A DNA stretch of 64,000 nt from Solirubrobacter deserti (GTDB lineage: Bacteria; Actinomycetota; Thermoleophilia; Solirubrobacterales; Solirubrobacteraceae): positions 1-64,000 of the forward strand of contig NZ_JAPCID010000044.1 in the NCBI RefSeq assembly GCF_027587175.1. The letters are read 5' to 3'. Made by a program: the position numbers and the translations under genes. The notes beneath the pieces were generated by a model. The model saw only the letters and a program-made list of their open reading frames with translations. It did not search any database and was not told the origin of the DNA. Below are positions 15,499 through 26,197 of the stretch, in pieces. The first letter of the stretch is position 1. Each line of letters opens with the position of its first letter.

Positions 15499-16491
15499 TC
15501 ACCCGCGGCCGGGCCACGAGATGCCGCGGCCCTTGATGTTCGCGGTCAGGTACGGCGGGTCCGAGCCCTCGGGCAGGTACAACAGCCACTGGGGCTCGCC
15601 GGCGCTGAACCCGATGTCCGGACGCAGGATCGCGTACATGGCGTTCTTGAGGCCCTTGGCGTACCTGCTCTTGGCCATGCGCTCGATCGCGCGCGGGTCG
15701 ACGCGGGAGAGCCGGATCGTCTTGGTCTGCGCGCCGTTGGGCGCGCTGATGTCGCGGCCGGTGAGCTCGCCGTCGAACCCGAACTGGAGGGCGACCACGC
15801 GCCCGCCGGACTTCATCGCCACCGAGGCGCGCTCGGGCCAGACGGTGAGGTCGTACAGGGCGTCGCCCTCCTTGGCGGCGGCGTCGAGCACCTTATGCAG
15901 GTTCTCCGCGCGCATCAGCGAGTCGGGCTCGGCGCCGCCCGGCTCCGGGTTCTCCTCGCCGCTCAGCCGCAGGCCCTTGCCGTTGAGGTTGGCGATGAAG
16001 CTGTCGGGCTCCCCGCGCAGCATGTAGACGTTCCACTGGCGGCTGGAGCCGGTCAGCGAGAGGCGCTCCACGGGCTCGCCGGTCTCCTTGCGCGCGGCCT
16101 TGCTGATCCGGTCCAGGGCCTTGGGGTCGAGCTTGGCGACGGGCACGGTGCCGATCGGGTCGGCCTCGCCGACGTCGTCCTTCATCGAGCGCCCGGAGGC
16201 GTCGATGCGGACGACCAGCCGCCGGCCTGAGTCGATCGCGGTCGCGTCGACCTCGAGCAGGTTGACGTTGAGCGACTGCAGCCGGCCGTCCGGGCCGAGC
16301 TCGCGCTCGAGCGCCTCGATCACGCGCTCGAAGTTCGCGGACTGCATGAAGTTGCCCTCGATGGAGGCGGCGTTGCCGCGGCCGTACTGGCCGGTGAGGT
16401 CGGCGGGCCCGAGCTCCCGCATGACCCAGAAGCCGCCGTAGGCGCCGGCGACGGTGGCGAGCAGGGCGAAGAAGACGGTGATCGCGCGCAT
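15499..16491 (-). CDS. membrane-anchored hypothetical protein
   Basis: A 330-residue protein with one N-terminal hydrophobic segment (ITVFFALLATVAGAYGGFWV, residues 4-23) followed by a polar extracytoplasmic domain. The body seems to hold two related halves: VNLLEVDATAIDSGRRLVVRIDASG... at about 75-100 and LTVWPERASVAMKSGGRVVAL at about 220-240, each followed by a Lys/Arg-rich helix with an AIERM or ALDRI pattern, then a tryptophan segment (QWNVYML and QWLLYLP). This suggests an internal duplication. I recognise no family. It begins 3 nt after the SHOCT membrane protein stop, so the two are probably cotranscribed and may act together at the membrane. Confidence 0.75.
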   Translation of the reverse strand: MRAITVFFALLATVAGAYGGFWVMRELGPADLTGQYGRGNAASIEGNFMQSANFERVIEALERELGPDGRLQSLNVNLLEVDATAIDSGRRLVVRIDASGRSMKDDVGEADPIGTVPVAKLDPKALDRISKAARKETGEPVERLSLTGSSRQWNVYMLRGEPDSFIANLNGKGLRLSGEENPEPGGAEPDSLMRAENLHKVLDAAAKEGDALYDLTVWPERASVAMKSGGRVVALQFGFDGELTGRDISAPNGAQTKTIRLSRVDPRAIERMAKSRYAKGLKNAMYAILRPDIGFSAGEPQWLLYLPEGSDPPYLTANIKGRGISWPGRG

Positions 16492-16494
16492 GGT

Positions 16495-17121
16495 CTAGAG
16501 CTCCGAGAGGATCCGCTTGCGCTGCTCGTCGTAGGCCGCGTCGTCGAGCAGCCCGGACGCCTTGAGCTGGTCGAGCTGGCGCAGCCGGGCCGCGATGTCC
16601 TCCGGGTCCTGCGCCGTCCGTGGCTGCCACTGCGGGGCGGGTGCTTCGAACGTGGGCTCGCGAGCCGGCTGCGGCCGTGGGGGCGGCGTCCCGAAGGTGG
16701 CGGCGACCGGCTGTGCCGGCTGCGGCACGGCGTGCCCGTGGCTGCGGCGGCGGCCGACGAACGGGACGGTGAACAGCACCATCGGCGCGGAGACGGCGGC
16801 GATGATCTCCAGACCGGGGCGCGTGTCGTTCTCGTTGACGTCGAGGATGCCGAGCATCACGCCGGCGCCGACGGCGATGATCGCGGGGAGGATGAAGCGC
16901 AGCAGCGAGCTGGCCAGCGCCGCGCCGGCGAGCGCGACGAACGCGCCCAGGATCATCAGCACGATCATCTCGCCGAAGCCGTCCGGGCACGGCGCGCCGA
17001 GCACGTTGCCGTACTCGTCGGTCCCGCAGCTGCCGTTCTCGATCGCCTGCGCGATCCCGTAGGTCATGAGGGAGAGCCCACCGGCAGCCGCTCCGAGTCC
17101 GATCGTCGTCCGTATGAGCAC
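16495..17121 (-). CDS. membrane protein with C-terminal SHOCT domain
   Basis: A 208-residue protein with about four hydrophobic segments: residues 2-22, then GEMIVLMILGAFVALAGAAL, LLRFILPAIIAVGAGVMLGI, and a fourth around IIAAVSAPMVLFTVPFVG. A Pro/Gln-rich linker follows, then a C-terminal SHOCT motif (LRQLDQLKASGLLDDAAYDE). SHOCT is a short oligomerisation-type domain common at protein ends. The GTG at 17121 was chosen because it yields the first membrane helix at the N terminus and lies 6 nt after a TACGAT hexamer; the frame stays open upstream without protein-like sequence. It is cotranscribed with the gene at 15499. Confidence 0.75.
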   Translation of the reverse strand: MLIRTTIGLGAAAGGLSLMTYGIAQAIENGSCGTDEYGNVLGAPCPDGFGEMIVLMILGAFVALAGAALASSLLRFILPAIIAVGAGVMLGILDVNENDTRPGLEIIAAVSAPMVLFTVPFVGRRRSHGHAVPQPAQPVAATFGTPPPRPQPAREPTFEAPAPQWQPRTAQDPEDIAARLRQLDQLKASGLLDDAAYDEQRKRILSEL

Positions 17122-17127
17122 GGCGCG

Positions 17128-17133
17128 ATCGTA
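17128..17133 (-). promoter_or_regulatory. -10 element of the SHOCT gene pair
   Basis: TACGAT ends 6 nt before the GTG at 17121; no Shine-Dalgarno sequence is present. Confidence 0.45.
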
Positions 17134-17186
17134 TGGCCCGTCCGGAACCCCGCGCCATTCGGGGAACCGAACCTTTGGCGGGGGAG

Positions 17187-17192
17187 TACCGT
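17187..17192 (+). promoter_or_regulatory. -10 element before the class V aminotransferase gene
   Basis: TACCGT ends 7 nt before the second of two tandem GTG codons (17200), which favours that GTG as a leaderless start. Confidence 0.45.
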
Positions 17193-17199
17193 CCGCGTG

Positions 17200-18423
17200 G
17201 TGAGCGTTACCCGCAAGGAGTTGCTGGCCGGGGGTGCGGCGCTCGCGCTCGTCGGCTGCGGGGAGAAGAAGTCCGCGGGGCCGGCGTTCTTCGCCCTCGA
17301 TCCGCGCTGGCGCCACTTCGACGCGTTCCTGTTCGCCGCCCACCCGAAGCCGGTGCGCGACGCGATCGAGCGCCACCGGCGCGGGCTGGACGCGGGCGCG
17401 GCCGACTACCTGCGGCGCCACGAGGCGGAGCTGGACGAGGCGGTGGCGGTCGCCGGCGCGCGGTATCTCGGCGTTCAGCCCGGGACGCTGGCGTTCGTCG
17501 ACTCCACCACGATGGGGCTGGCGCTCACCTACCGCGGGCTCCTGCAACCGGGCGACGAGGTGCTCACGACCGAGCACGACCACTACGCGACGCACGAGTC
17601 GCTGCGGTTGAGCGGCGCGACGGTGCGCCGGGTGCGCCTCTACGACGATCCGGCGCAGGCGTCCGCGGACGCGATGATCGGCGCGCTCCGAGGTGCGCTG
17701 ACCGAGCGCACGAAGGTCGTCGCGCTGACCTGGGTGCACTCGGGCACGGGCGTGAAGCTGCCGCTGATGAAGCTGCGCGCCGCGCTCGGCAACGCGGTCA
17801 CGCTCGTGGTCGACGCCGTCCACGCGCTCGGCGTCGAGCCCGATCCCATCGACATCCACCTGTGCGACGTGCTGGTGGCCGGCACACACAAATGGCTGGG
17901 CGGGCCGCGCGGGACGGGCCTGATCTGGTCGATCAAGGCGTGGGACAAGATGGCGCCGGTGATCCCGTCGTTCGGCCGCGAGCCGTACGGCGCGTGGCTG
18001 CAGGGCGAGCCGGTCGGGCCCGTCGAGGCCGACCGGGTCGGCGAGCTGTTCACGCCCGGCGGCTATCACTCGTTCGAGCACCGCTGGGCGCTCGCACAGG
18101 CGTTCGACTGGCAGCACGGGCTCGGTCGCGCGCACGTCGCCGAGCGCACGCACGGGCTGGCGGAGCGCTTGAAGGACGGGCTGGCGCGCCTGTCGCACGT
18201 GCGGCTGGTCACGCCGCGCTCGCGGGAGGTGTCGTCCGGGATCGTGTGCTTCGACGTGGCGGGCATGCGCCCCGACCAGGTCGTGGACCGCCTGGGACGG
18301 CGCCGGATCCGTGCGTCCGTGACCCCGTACGCGGAGCAGCACGTGCGGCTCGGGACCTCGCTGCACGTGGACGCGAAGGACGTCGACGCCGCCGTGAGCG
18401 CTGTGAAATCGCTACGGGGGTAG
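17200..18423 (+). CDS. class V aminotransferase-fold PLP enzyme with lipoprotein-type signal
   Basis: A 407-residue fold-type I PLP enzyme of the class V (isopenicillin-N-epimerase/cysteine-desulfurase-like) group. Supporting segments are VDSTTMGLALTYRG, a TEHDHYATHESLRLSG segment, LVVDAVHALGVEPDP (PLP-binding Asp and following His), and VAGTHKWLGGPRGTG, where the Lys of THKW is the Schiff-base residue. The N terminus (VTRKELLAGGAALALVGCGE) carries a Tat-like basic start, a hydrophobic run and a lipobox LVGC. This indicates an exported, membrane-anchored enzyme, unusual for PLP enzymes, which are mostly cytoplasmic. The reaction cannot be assigned. The start is GTG at 17200; GTG at 17197 is also possible. 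Confidence 0.85.
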   Translation: MSVTRKELLAGGAALALVGCGEKKSAGPAFFALDPRWRHFDAFLFAAHPKPVRDAIERHRRGLDAGAADYLRRHEAELDEAVAVAGARYLGVQPGTLAFVDSTTMGLALTYRGLLQPGDEVLTTEHDHYATHESLRLSGATVRRVRLYDDPAQASADAMIGALRGALTERTKVVALTWVHSGTGVKLPLMKLRAALGNAVTLVVDAVHALGVEPDPIDIHLCDVLVAGTHKWLGGPRGTGLIWSIKAWDKMAPVIPSFGREPYGAWLQGEPVGPVEADRVGELFTPGGYHSFEHRWALAQAFDWQHGLGRAHVAERTHGLAERLKDGLARLSHVRLVTPRSREVSSGIVCFDVAGMRPDQVVDRLGRRRIRASVTPYAEQHVRLGTSLHVDAKDVDAAVSAVKSLRG

Positions 18424-18465
18424 GCTCATTGACACGAAAATCCACTCCTACGGGAGCTTGAAACC

Positions 18466-21300
<2,835 letters not shown>

Positions 21301-21301
21301 C

Positions 21302-22357
21302 TTGCCGCTACCGGAGACCCTGCGCCGGCTGCTCACCGCAGCCGGCCCGTCCGGCTACGAGCAGGCGCCGGCCGCGGTGTTCCGCGAGGCGGCGTCGGCG
21401 TTCGCCGAGGTGAGGCACGACACCGTGGGCTCCACGGTCGCGCGCGTCCCCGGCACGGGCGGCGGGAAGTCGGTCGCGGTCGTCGGGCACATCGACGAGA
21501 TCGGGCTGATCGTCCACCACATCGACGACGACGGGTTCCTGTGGTTCACCGGCGTCGGCGGGTGGGACCCGATCGTGCTCGTCGGCCAGCGGGTCGACAT
21601 CGCGACGCGCGGCGGGGTCGTTCCGGGAGTCGTCGGCAAGCGGCCGATCCACCTCATGAAGGAGGAGGACCGCAAGAAGGGCCCCGAGCTCAAGCACCTG
21701 CACATCGACATCGGCGCCGCCGACGGGGATGAGGCGCGGCGCCTGGTGCGGATCGGGGACGTCGCCGTGATCGCCGGGGAGCCGTTGGAGTTTCCCGGCG
21801 GGCGGTTCGTCTCACGCTCGATGGACAACCGGCTCGGGTGCTACATCGCGCTGGAGGCCGCCCGGCTCGTGAGCGAGGCGGGCGGTGCGCCCGGCGACGT
21901 GTACGCCGTCGCGGTCGCGCAGGAGGAGATCACCTTCGGCGGGTCGCACACCACGGCCTACTCGCTGGCGCCGGACGTGGCGATCGCCGTCGACGTGACC
22001 TTCGCCACCGATCAGCCGGGCATCTCCGAGCAGGAGCTGGGCAAGCACCGCTTCGGGTCGGGCGCCGTGCTGACGCGCGGCTCGACGCTGCACCCGCTGC
22101 TGTTCGAGCTGCTGCACGAGACCGCCGAGGCCGAGGGCATCCCGTTCACGATCGACGCCTCGGGCCGCGCCACCGGCACCGACGCCGACGCGATCCACCT
22201 CTCCCGCGCCGGCATCCCGACCACGGTCATCTCCGTGCCGCTGCGCTACATGCACTCGCCGGTGGAGATGGTGCAGCTCTCCGACGTGGACGCGGCGGCG
22301 CGGCTGATCGCCGCGTTCGCGCAGCGCCTCCCGGCCGACGTGGACTTCCGTAGGTAA
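21302..22357 (+). CDS. M42-family metallo-aminopeptidase
   Basis: A 351-residue cytoplasmic M42 (glutamyl aminopeptidase/tetrahedral aminopeptidase-like) peptidase that trims peptides to amino acids. Metal and catalytic residues are visible in order: GHIDEIG (His), SRSMDNRLG (bridging Asp), VAQEEITFGG (Glu pair), AIAVDVTFATD (Asp), and LRYMHSPVEM (His). The start is a TTG placed 1 nt after the aconitase stop, with ggcgg upstream inside acnA. No ATG gives a full N terminus, and LPLPETLRRLLTAAGPSGYE is the normal family beginning. The tight spacing suggests coupling to acnA. Confidence 0.9.
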   Translation: MPLPETLRRLLTAAGPSGYEQAPAAVFREAASAFAEVRHDTVGSTVARVPGTGGGKSVAVVGHIDEIGLIVHHIDDDGFLWFTGVGGWDPIVLVGQRVDIATRGGVVPGVVGKRPIHLMKEEDRKKGPELKHLHIDIGAADGDEARRLVRIGDVAVIAGEPLEFPGGRFVSRSMDNRLGCYIALEAARLVSEAGGAPGDVYAVAVAQEEITFGGSHTTAYSLAPDVAIAVDVTFATDQPGISEQELGKHRFGSGAVLTRGSTLHPLLFELLHETAEAEGIPFTIDASGRATGTDADAIHLSRAGIPTTVISVPLRYMHSPVEMVQLSDVDAAARLIAAFAQRLPADVDFRR

Positions 22358-22358
22358 G

Positions 22359-23027
22359 TTGCTCCTGCTGCTGTTCGACATCGACGGCACGCTGCTCCAG
22401 CGTGCTTCCGGTGAGCACGCGGCCGCGCTGCGTGCGGCGGCCGGCCGCGTGCACGGCGTGGACCTGTCTCGGGTGGACTCCGTCGAGTACGCCGGGCGGA
22501 CCGACCGCGCGATCGCGCGGGACCTGCTGGCCGCGGCGGGCGTCGAGGAGCTCGACGAGGCGTGGGTGGAAGAGACCGTGCGCGAGTACGAGCGGCTCTG
22601 CCCGCCCGACCTGAGCGCGACGGTCGCGCCGGGGATGGTCGAGCTGCTCGACGCGCTGGCGGCGCGCCCGGACGAGTTCCGGCTCGCGCTGGTCACGGGC
22701 AATCTCGAGCCGGTCGCGCGCCGCAAGCTGGGCGCGGCCGGGATCGGGCACTACTTCGAGCCCGGCCAGGGCGGGTTCGGCTCCGACGACGAGGACCGCG
22801 GCCGCCTGCCGGCGATCGCCCGCGGCCGAGCGAGCGACCCGGCGTGGCCGCGCGGACGGACCGTGGTGATCGGTGACACGCCGCGGGACATCCACTGCGC
22901 GCGCGTGGACGAGGTCCGCGTCGCCGCGGTGGCGACGGGCTCGTTCGGCGTCGAGGCGCTGGCCGAGGCGGACGCGGTCGTCGACGACGCCCGGTCGCTC
23001 CTGCCGGTGCTCGAAGATTGGCGCTGA
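22359..23027 (+). CDS. HAD-superfamily hydrolase (phosphoglycolate-phosphatase-like)
   Basis: A 222-residue HAD phosphatase. Motif I is LLFDIDGTLL (nucleophile and acid Asp residues at 7 and 9), motif II is LALVTGN, the Lys of motif III is in ARRKLGAAG, and motif IV is VVIGDTPRDI. The helical cap between motifs I and II fits the Gph-like subclass. The start is a TTG only 1 nt after the M42 peptidase stop, so the three-gene unit acnA-M42-HAD appears translationally coupled. The physiological substrate is unknown. Confidence 0.88.
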   Translation: MLLLLFDIDGTLLQRASGEHAAALRAAAGRVHGVDLSRVDSVEYAGRTDRAIARDLLAAAGVEELDEAWVEETVREYERLCPPDLSATVAPGMVELLDALAARPDEFRLALVTGNLEPVARRKLGAAGIGHYFEPGQGGFGSDDEDRGRLPAIARGRASDPAWPRGRTVVIGDTPRDIHCARVDEVRVAAVATGSFGVEALAEADAVVDDARSLLPVLEDWR

Positions 23028-23032
23028 CCCCC

Positions 23033-23079
23033 CCGAGTGCTCAGTTTGTCAACCTCTGGTTGACCGATCGAGCACTCGG
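23033..23079. terminator. nested-hairpin terminator between convergent genes
   Basis: The outer stem ccgagtgctc (23033-23042) pairs with gagcactcgg (23070-23079). An inner stem gtcaacc (23048-23054) pairs with ggttgac (23058-23064) around a 3-nt loop. It starts 5 nt after the HAD gene stop and ends 5 nt before the convergent gene's stop, so it can serve both strands. Confidence 0.75.
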
Positions 23080-23084
23080 CGAGA

Positions 23085-24506
23085 TCAGCGCGCGAGCTGC
23101 AGCACCGCGGCGGTGGCCGGCGCGCCCTTGCGCTTGCGCACACGCGTGACGAACACCGAGTCCGACCCGGCCGCGGTGGTGGTCAGCGTGTCCTGGACGC
23201 CCGCGGGCGGGCGGTCCCAGATCGGCTTGTTGATGTGGCCGCGCGCCGGGAAGCGGCCGGGCTCGTGGCCCGGATCGGCGCGGGCGGTCGGGTAGGTGCC
23301 GTAGAGCGCGTGGTCGCGTGAGACGGATTGGCGGCCCAGGCGGCCGACGCGGACCTGCTGGCGGCTGTAGGTGGCGCGCACGTACACCAGCTCGGTGCCG
23401 ACGACCGATGGGCCGCGCAGCTGCACGCGCGCTTCGCGGCGCAGCACCGTCCGGGTGCCGGTGAGCAGGTCGACGGCCTCGATCCGGCCGTCGACGTCGT
23501 AGACGAGCAGGCTGCCGCTCAGCGCCGGGCGGCCGAGCGCGCCGATCGTGATCTGGCGCGGCGCGAGGTCGGTCAGTGAAGCCGCGACGAGCTCCTGGCC
23601 CGCCCGCCAGGCGACGAAGGTGCCGGAGATCGCGACCGCGTCGGCCGAGGGTGCGGGGATCGCGCCGACGCCCGGGATCACCACGTGGCCGTTCTCGAGC
23701 CAGGCCTGGCGGCCGCCGCCGATCGCGGGGTGAACGCCGGGCAAGGCCTGGATGCCGGCCGGGCCGCGCAGCTCGCCCAGGCCACCGGGGCGATGGAAGG
23801 CGACGGCCTCGCCGTCCACCGACGGATCGGCGAAGCCGGCCGCGGCGCCGACGATCTGCGCCTGGGCGGGCGCGGCGAACAGCGCGGCGGCCACGACCGC
23901 CAACACGGCCGCGTCGGCCCACCGCAGCGAGCGCAGGATGTGCGGCTGCTCGGCCATCGCGGCGTGTGCGGCGCCACCGCCGAACGGCGCCAGGACGACC
24001 ACCGGGAGCGTACGGCCCGCCCCGAACGCGAGGCCCACCAGCACCCCGAGCGCCGGGTCGCCGAGCGCGACGGACACACCCGCCAACGCCCACACGGCGA
24101 AGGTGAGGATGAAGGTCGTGAAGCCGAGGCCGAGCAGCACGCCGTACAGGCCGGCCGCGAGCGGGACGGGCATGACGCGCCGCCAGGACTCCGGCACCTG
24201 GCGCCGCACCTGCGGCATGATCCGCGCGCCGCGCGCCTCACCCGCGCCGGCTGCCAGGGCGATGACCGCGGCCACCGCCGGCGCCGCGGCGCCCAGCCCG
24301 GAGCCGAGCAGCGCGAGCCCGCCGAACGTGAACACGCCGCCGACCAGCGCGCCCGCCGCGAACGTCGTGCACGCGACGATCGTCGTCCGCAGCCGCCCCG
24401 CGTAGCCTGCCGGGGCGAGCGTCTCAACCATCGAGAACCCGCACGGCGACCACGCGCCGGTGACGCCGGCGACCAGTGCCAGCGCGATCAACGTCACTTC
24501 GACCAT
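23085..24506 (-). CDS. CcdA/MauF-like membrane protein fused to an extracytoplasmic propeller-like domain
   Basis: A 473-residue two-part protein. Residues 1-215 hold about six hydrophobic segments and the motif AWSPCGFSMVE, like the SPC motif of the CcdA/DsbD/MauF thiol-electron-transfer family; the second Cys of a typical pair is not obvious. After AALFAAPAQAQ (about residue 215) the rest is hydrophilic and beta-rich with repeated strands (GRQAWLENGHVVIPG, GTFVAWRAGQELV, GSLLVYDVDGRIEAVDL, GTELVYVRATYS), resembling a small propeller. The fusion suggests thiol redox transfer across the membrane linked to an outside binding domain. TAAGCT lies 8 nt before the ATG. Mau-like genes at 28150-29597 may be functional partners. 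Confidence 0.65.
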   Translation of the reverse strand: MVEVTLIALALVAGVTGAWSPCGFSMVETLAPAGYAGRLRTTIVACTTFAAGALVGGVFTFGGLALLGSGLGAAAPAVAAVIALAAGAGEARGARIMPQVRRQVPESWRRVMPVPLAAGLYGVLLGLGFTTFILTFAVWALAGVSVALGDPALGVLVGLAFGAGRTLPVVVLAPFGGGAAHAAMAEQPHILRSLRWADAAVLAVVAAALFAAPAQAQIVGAAAGFADPSVDGEAVAFHRPGGLGELRGPAGIQALPGVHPAIGGGRQAWLENGHVVIPGVGAIPAPSADAVAISGTFVAWRAGQELVAASLTDLAPRQITIGALGRPALSGSLLVYDVDGRIEAVDLLTGTRTVLRREARVQLRGPSVVGTELVYVRATYSRQQVRVGRLGRQSVSRDHALYGTYPTARADPGHEPGRFPARGHINKPIWDRPPAGVQDTLTTTAAGSDSVFVTRVRKRKGAPATAAVLQLAR

Positions 24507-24607
24507 TGTCGACCAGCTTACGGGCGATTGCTGAGTTCACGCGCTCGTAACCACTTCCGGCTGACGGTCGAGAGACTCCCGCCCCGATATCGACGGATCG
24601 GGGAGCG
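24507..24607. other. divergent intergenic region of the CcdA-like gene and phoD
   Basis: 101 nt. It contains the -10-like TAAGCT (24515-24520, minus strand) for the CcdA-like gene and, for phoD, a ggggag purine run 4 nt before the ATG. The half-sites gttcacg (24535) and cgtaacc (24546), spaced 11 nt apart, weakly resemble an actinobacterial PHO box, but the second half-site is poor. Confidence 0.3.
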
Positions 24608-26197
24608 ATGCGGTTCAAGGACGAGCTGGCCGAAGCGCGGCCTGAGGCCCTGCTGGGCACCAGGCGGCGCTTCCTGACATTGGCGGGGGCGGCAACCGTC
24701 CTCGCGTTGAGCACGCGGCTACCGGGCTCGGGCACCGCCTACTCGAGCGCGCGCACGCTCTCCGGCTACCCGTTCACGCTCGGCATCGCGTCCGGCGACC
24801 CGCTGCCGGACTCGGTCGTGCTGTGGACGCGGCTCGCCCCCGAGGCGCTCGTCCCGTTCGGCGGGATGCCGTACGCGCCGGTCGACGTCGAGTGGGAGCT
24901 GGCGCACGACGAGGCGTTCAGGCGGATCGCCGCACGCGGCGTCGAGGTCGCGTGGCCGGAGGTCGGCCACAGCGTGCACGTGGACGTCAAGGGCCTGGAG
25001 CCCGGCCGCGAGTACTTCTACCGCTTCGTGGCGGGCGGCGAGCGCAGCCCGATCGGCCGCACGCGCACGGCGCCGGCCGCCGGAAACGGCGCGCTCAAGT
25101 TCGCCATGGTCTCCTGCCAGAGCTGGCACGCCGGCTTCTACACGGCCTACAAGCACCTGGTCAACGAGGACGTCGACGTCGTCCTGCACCTCGGCGACTA
25201 CATCTACGAGTTCGCGACCGACCCGGTCGGCGGCGCCCGCAACACGCCGATCCCCGAGTCCGCGCAGGTCCCGACCGAGAGCCTGGACCAGTACCGGCAG
25301 CGGTACGCGGTCTACAAGACCGACCCGGACCTGCAGGCCGCGCACGCGGCGGCGCCGTTCATCGTCACCTGGGACGACCACGAGGTCGTCAACAACTACG
25401 CCGACGAGAACACCACCAACGACCAGCCGGAAGCCGAGTTCCTCCTGCGGCGCGCGAACGGCTACCGCGCCTACTGGGAGAACATGCCGCTGCGGCTGCC
25501 GAGCAAGCCGGCCGGCCCGGACATGCAGCTCTACCGCCGCTTCCGCTACGGCGACCTGGTCGAGTTCAACGTGCTCGACACCCGCCAGTACCGCGACCGC
25601 CAGCCGGGAGCGGCCGGGCAGGACCGGTTCGACCCGACGCGCACGATCCTCGGGGCCGAGCAGGAGCAGTGGCTGCTGGACGGGCTCTCGGCCTCCCCGG
25701 CGCGCTGGAACGTCCTCGCCCAGCAGGTGCTGATGGCGCAGCTGGACTCCGACCCGGGCGCCGGCACCTCGATCCCGACCGACGCCTGGGACGGCTACGC
25801 GGCCAACCGCATCCGCGTCGCGGACGCGCTCACGCAGCGGCGGATCTCCAACCCGGTCGTGCTCTGCGGCGACGTGCACCGCCACCAGGCCTCGCACGTC
25901 AAGGGCGACTACCGCGTCGCGAACGCGCCGATCGTGGCCCCGGAGTTCACGTGCACGTCGATCTCCAGCGCCGGTGACGGCTCGGTGGAGACGCCGAACG
26001 CGGCCAACCTGCTGCGGGCCAACCCGCACCTGGAGATGACGACCAGCCAGCGCGGCTACGTGACCTGCACGGTCACGCCGGACACCTGGCACACCGACTT
26101 CCGCGTCGTGCCGTACATCACGCGCCCCGGCGCGCCGGTGTCCACGCACGCCAGCTACGCAGTCGAGAACGGCAACCCGCAGATGGAGACGGCATGA
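24608..26197 (+). CDS. phoD: alkaline phosphatase / phosphodiesterase D
   Basis: A 529-residue PhoD-family enzyme, exported by Tat and releasing phosphate from organic phosphoesters. The N terminus has a twin-arginine motif (TRRRFLTLAGAAT, residues 18-30). The family N-terminal domain follows (FTLGIASGDPLPDSVVLWTR, then VKGLEPGREYFYRF). Metal ligands are in HLGDYIYE, VTWDDHEVVNNY and LCGDVHRHQ. Length fits the family (about 520-560). Its stop overlaps the ATG of the next gene (ATGA), so the two are cotranscribed. Phosphate control is likely for the family but only weakly supported by the upstream sequence. Confidence 0.93.
   Translation: MRFKDELAEARPEALLGTRRRFLTLAGAATVLALSTRLPGSGTAYSSARTLSGYPFTLGIASGDPLPDSVVLWTRLAPEALVPFGGMPYAPVDVEWELAHDEAFRRIAARGVEVAWPEVGHSVHVDVKGLEPGREYFYRFVAGGERSPIGRTRTAPAAGNGALKFAMVSCQSWHAGFYTAYKHLVNEDVDVVLHLGDYIYEFATDPVGGARNTPIPESAQVPTESLDQYRQRYAVYKTDPDLQAAHAAAPFIVTWDDHEVVNNYADENTTNDQPEAEFLLRRANGYRAYWENMPLRLPSKPAGPDMQLYRRFRYGDLVEFNVLDTRQYRDRQPGAAGQDRFDPTRTILGAEQEQWLLDGLSASPARWNVLAQQVLMAQLDSDPGAGTSIPTDAWDGYAANRIRVADALTQRRISNPVVLCGDVHRHQASHVKGDYRVANAPIVAPEFTCTSISSAGDGSVETPNAANLLRANPHLEMTTSQRGYVTCTVTPDTWHTDFRVVPYITRPGAPVSTHASYAVENGNPQMETA

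Noticed and set aside
18429-18434. Full sigma-70 promoter before acnA
   Set aside because: TTGACA is perfect but no acceptable -10 lies 16-18 nt downstream.
24535-24552. PHO box before phoD
   Set aside because: Only one half-site (gttcacg) is close to the actinobacterial consensus; the second (cgtaacc) is weak, so phosphate control is not claimed from sequence.
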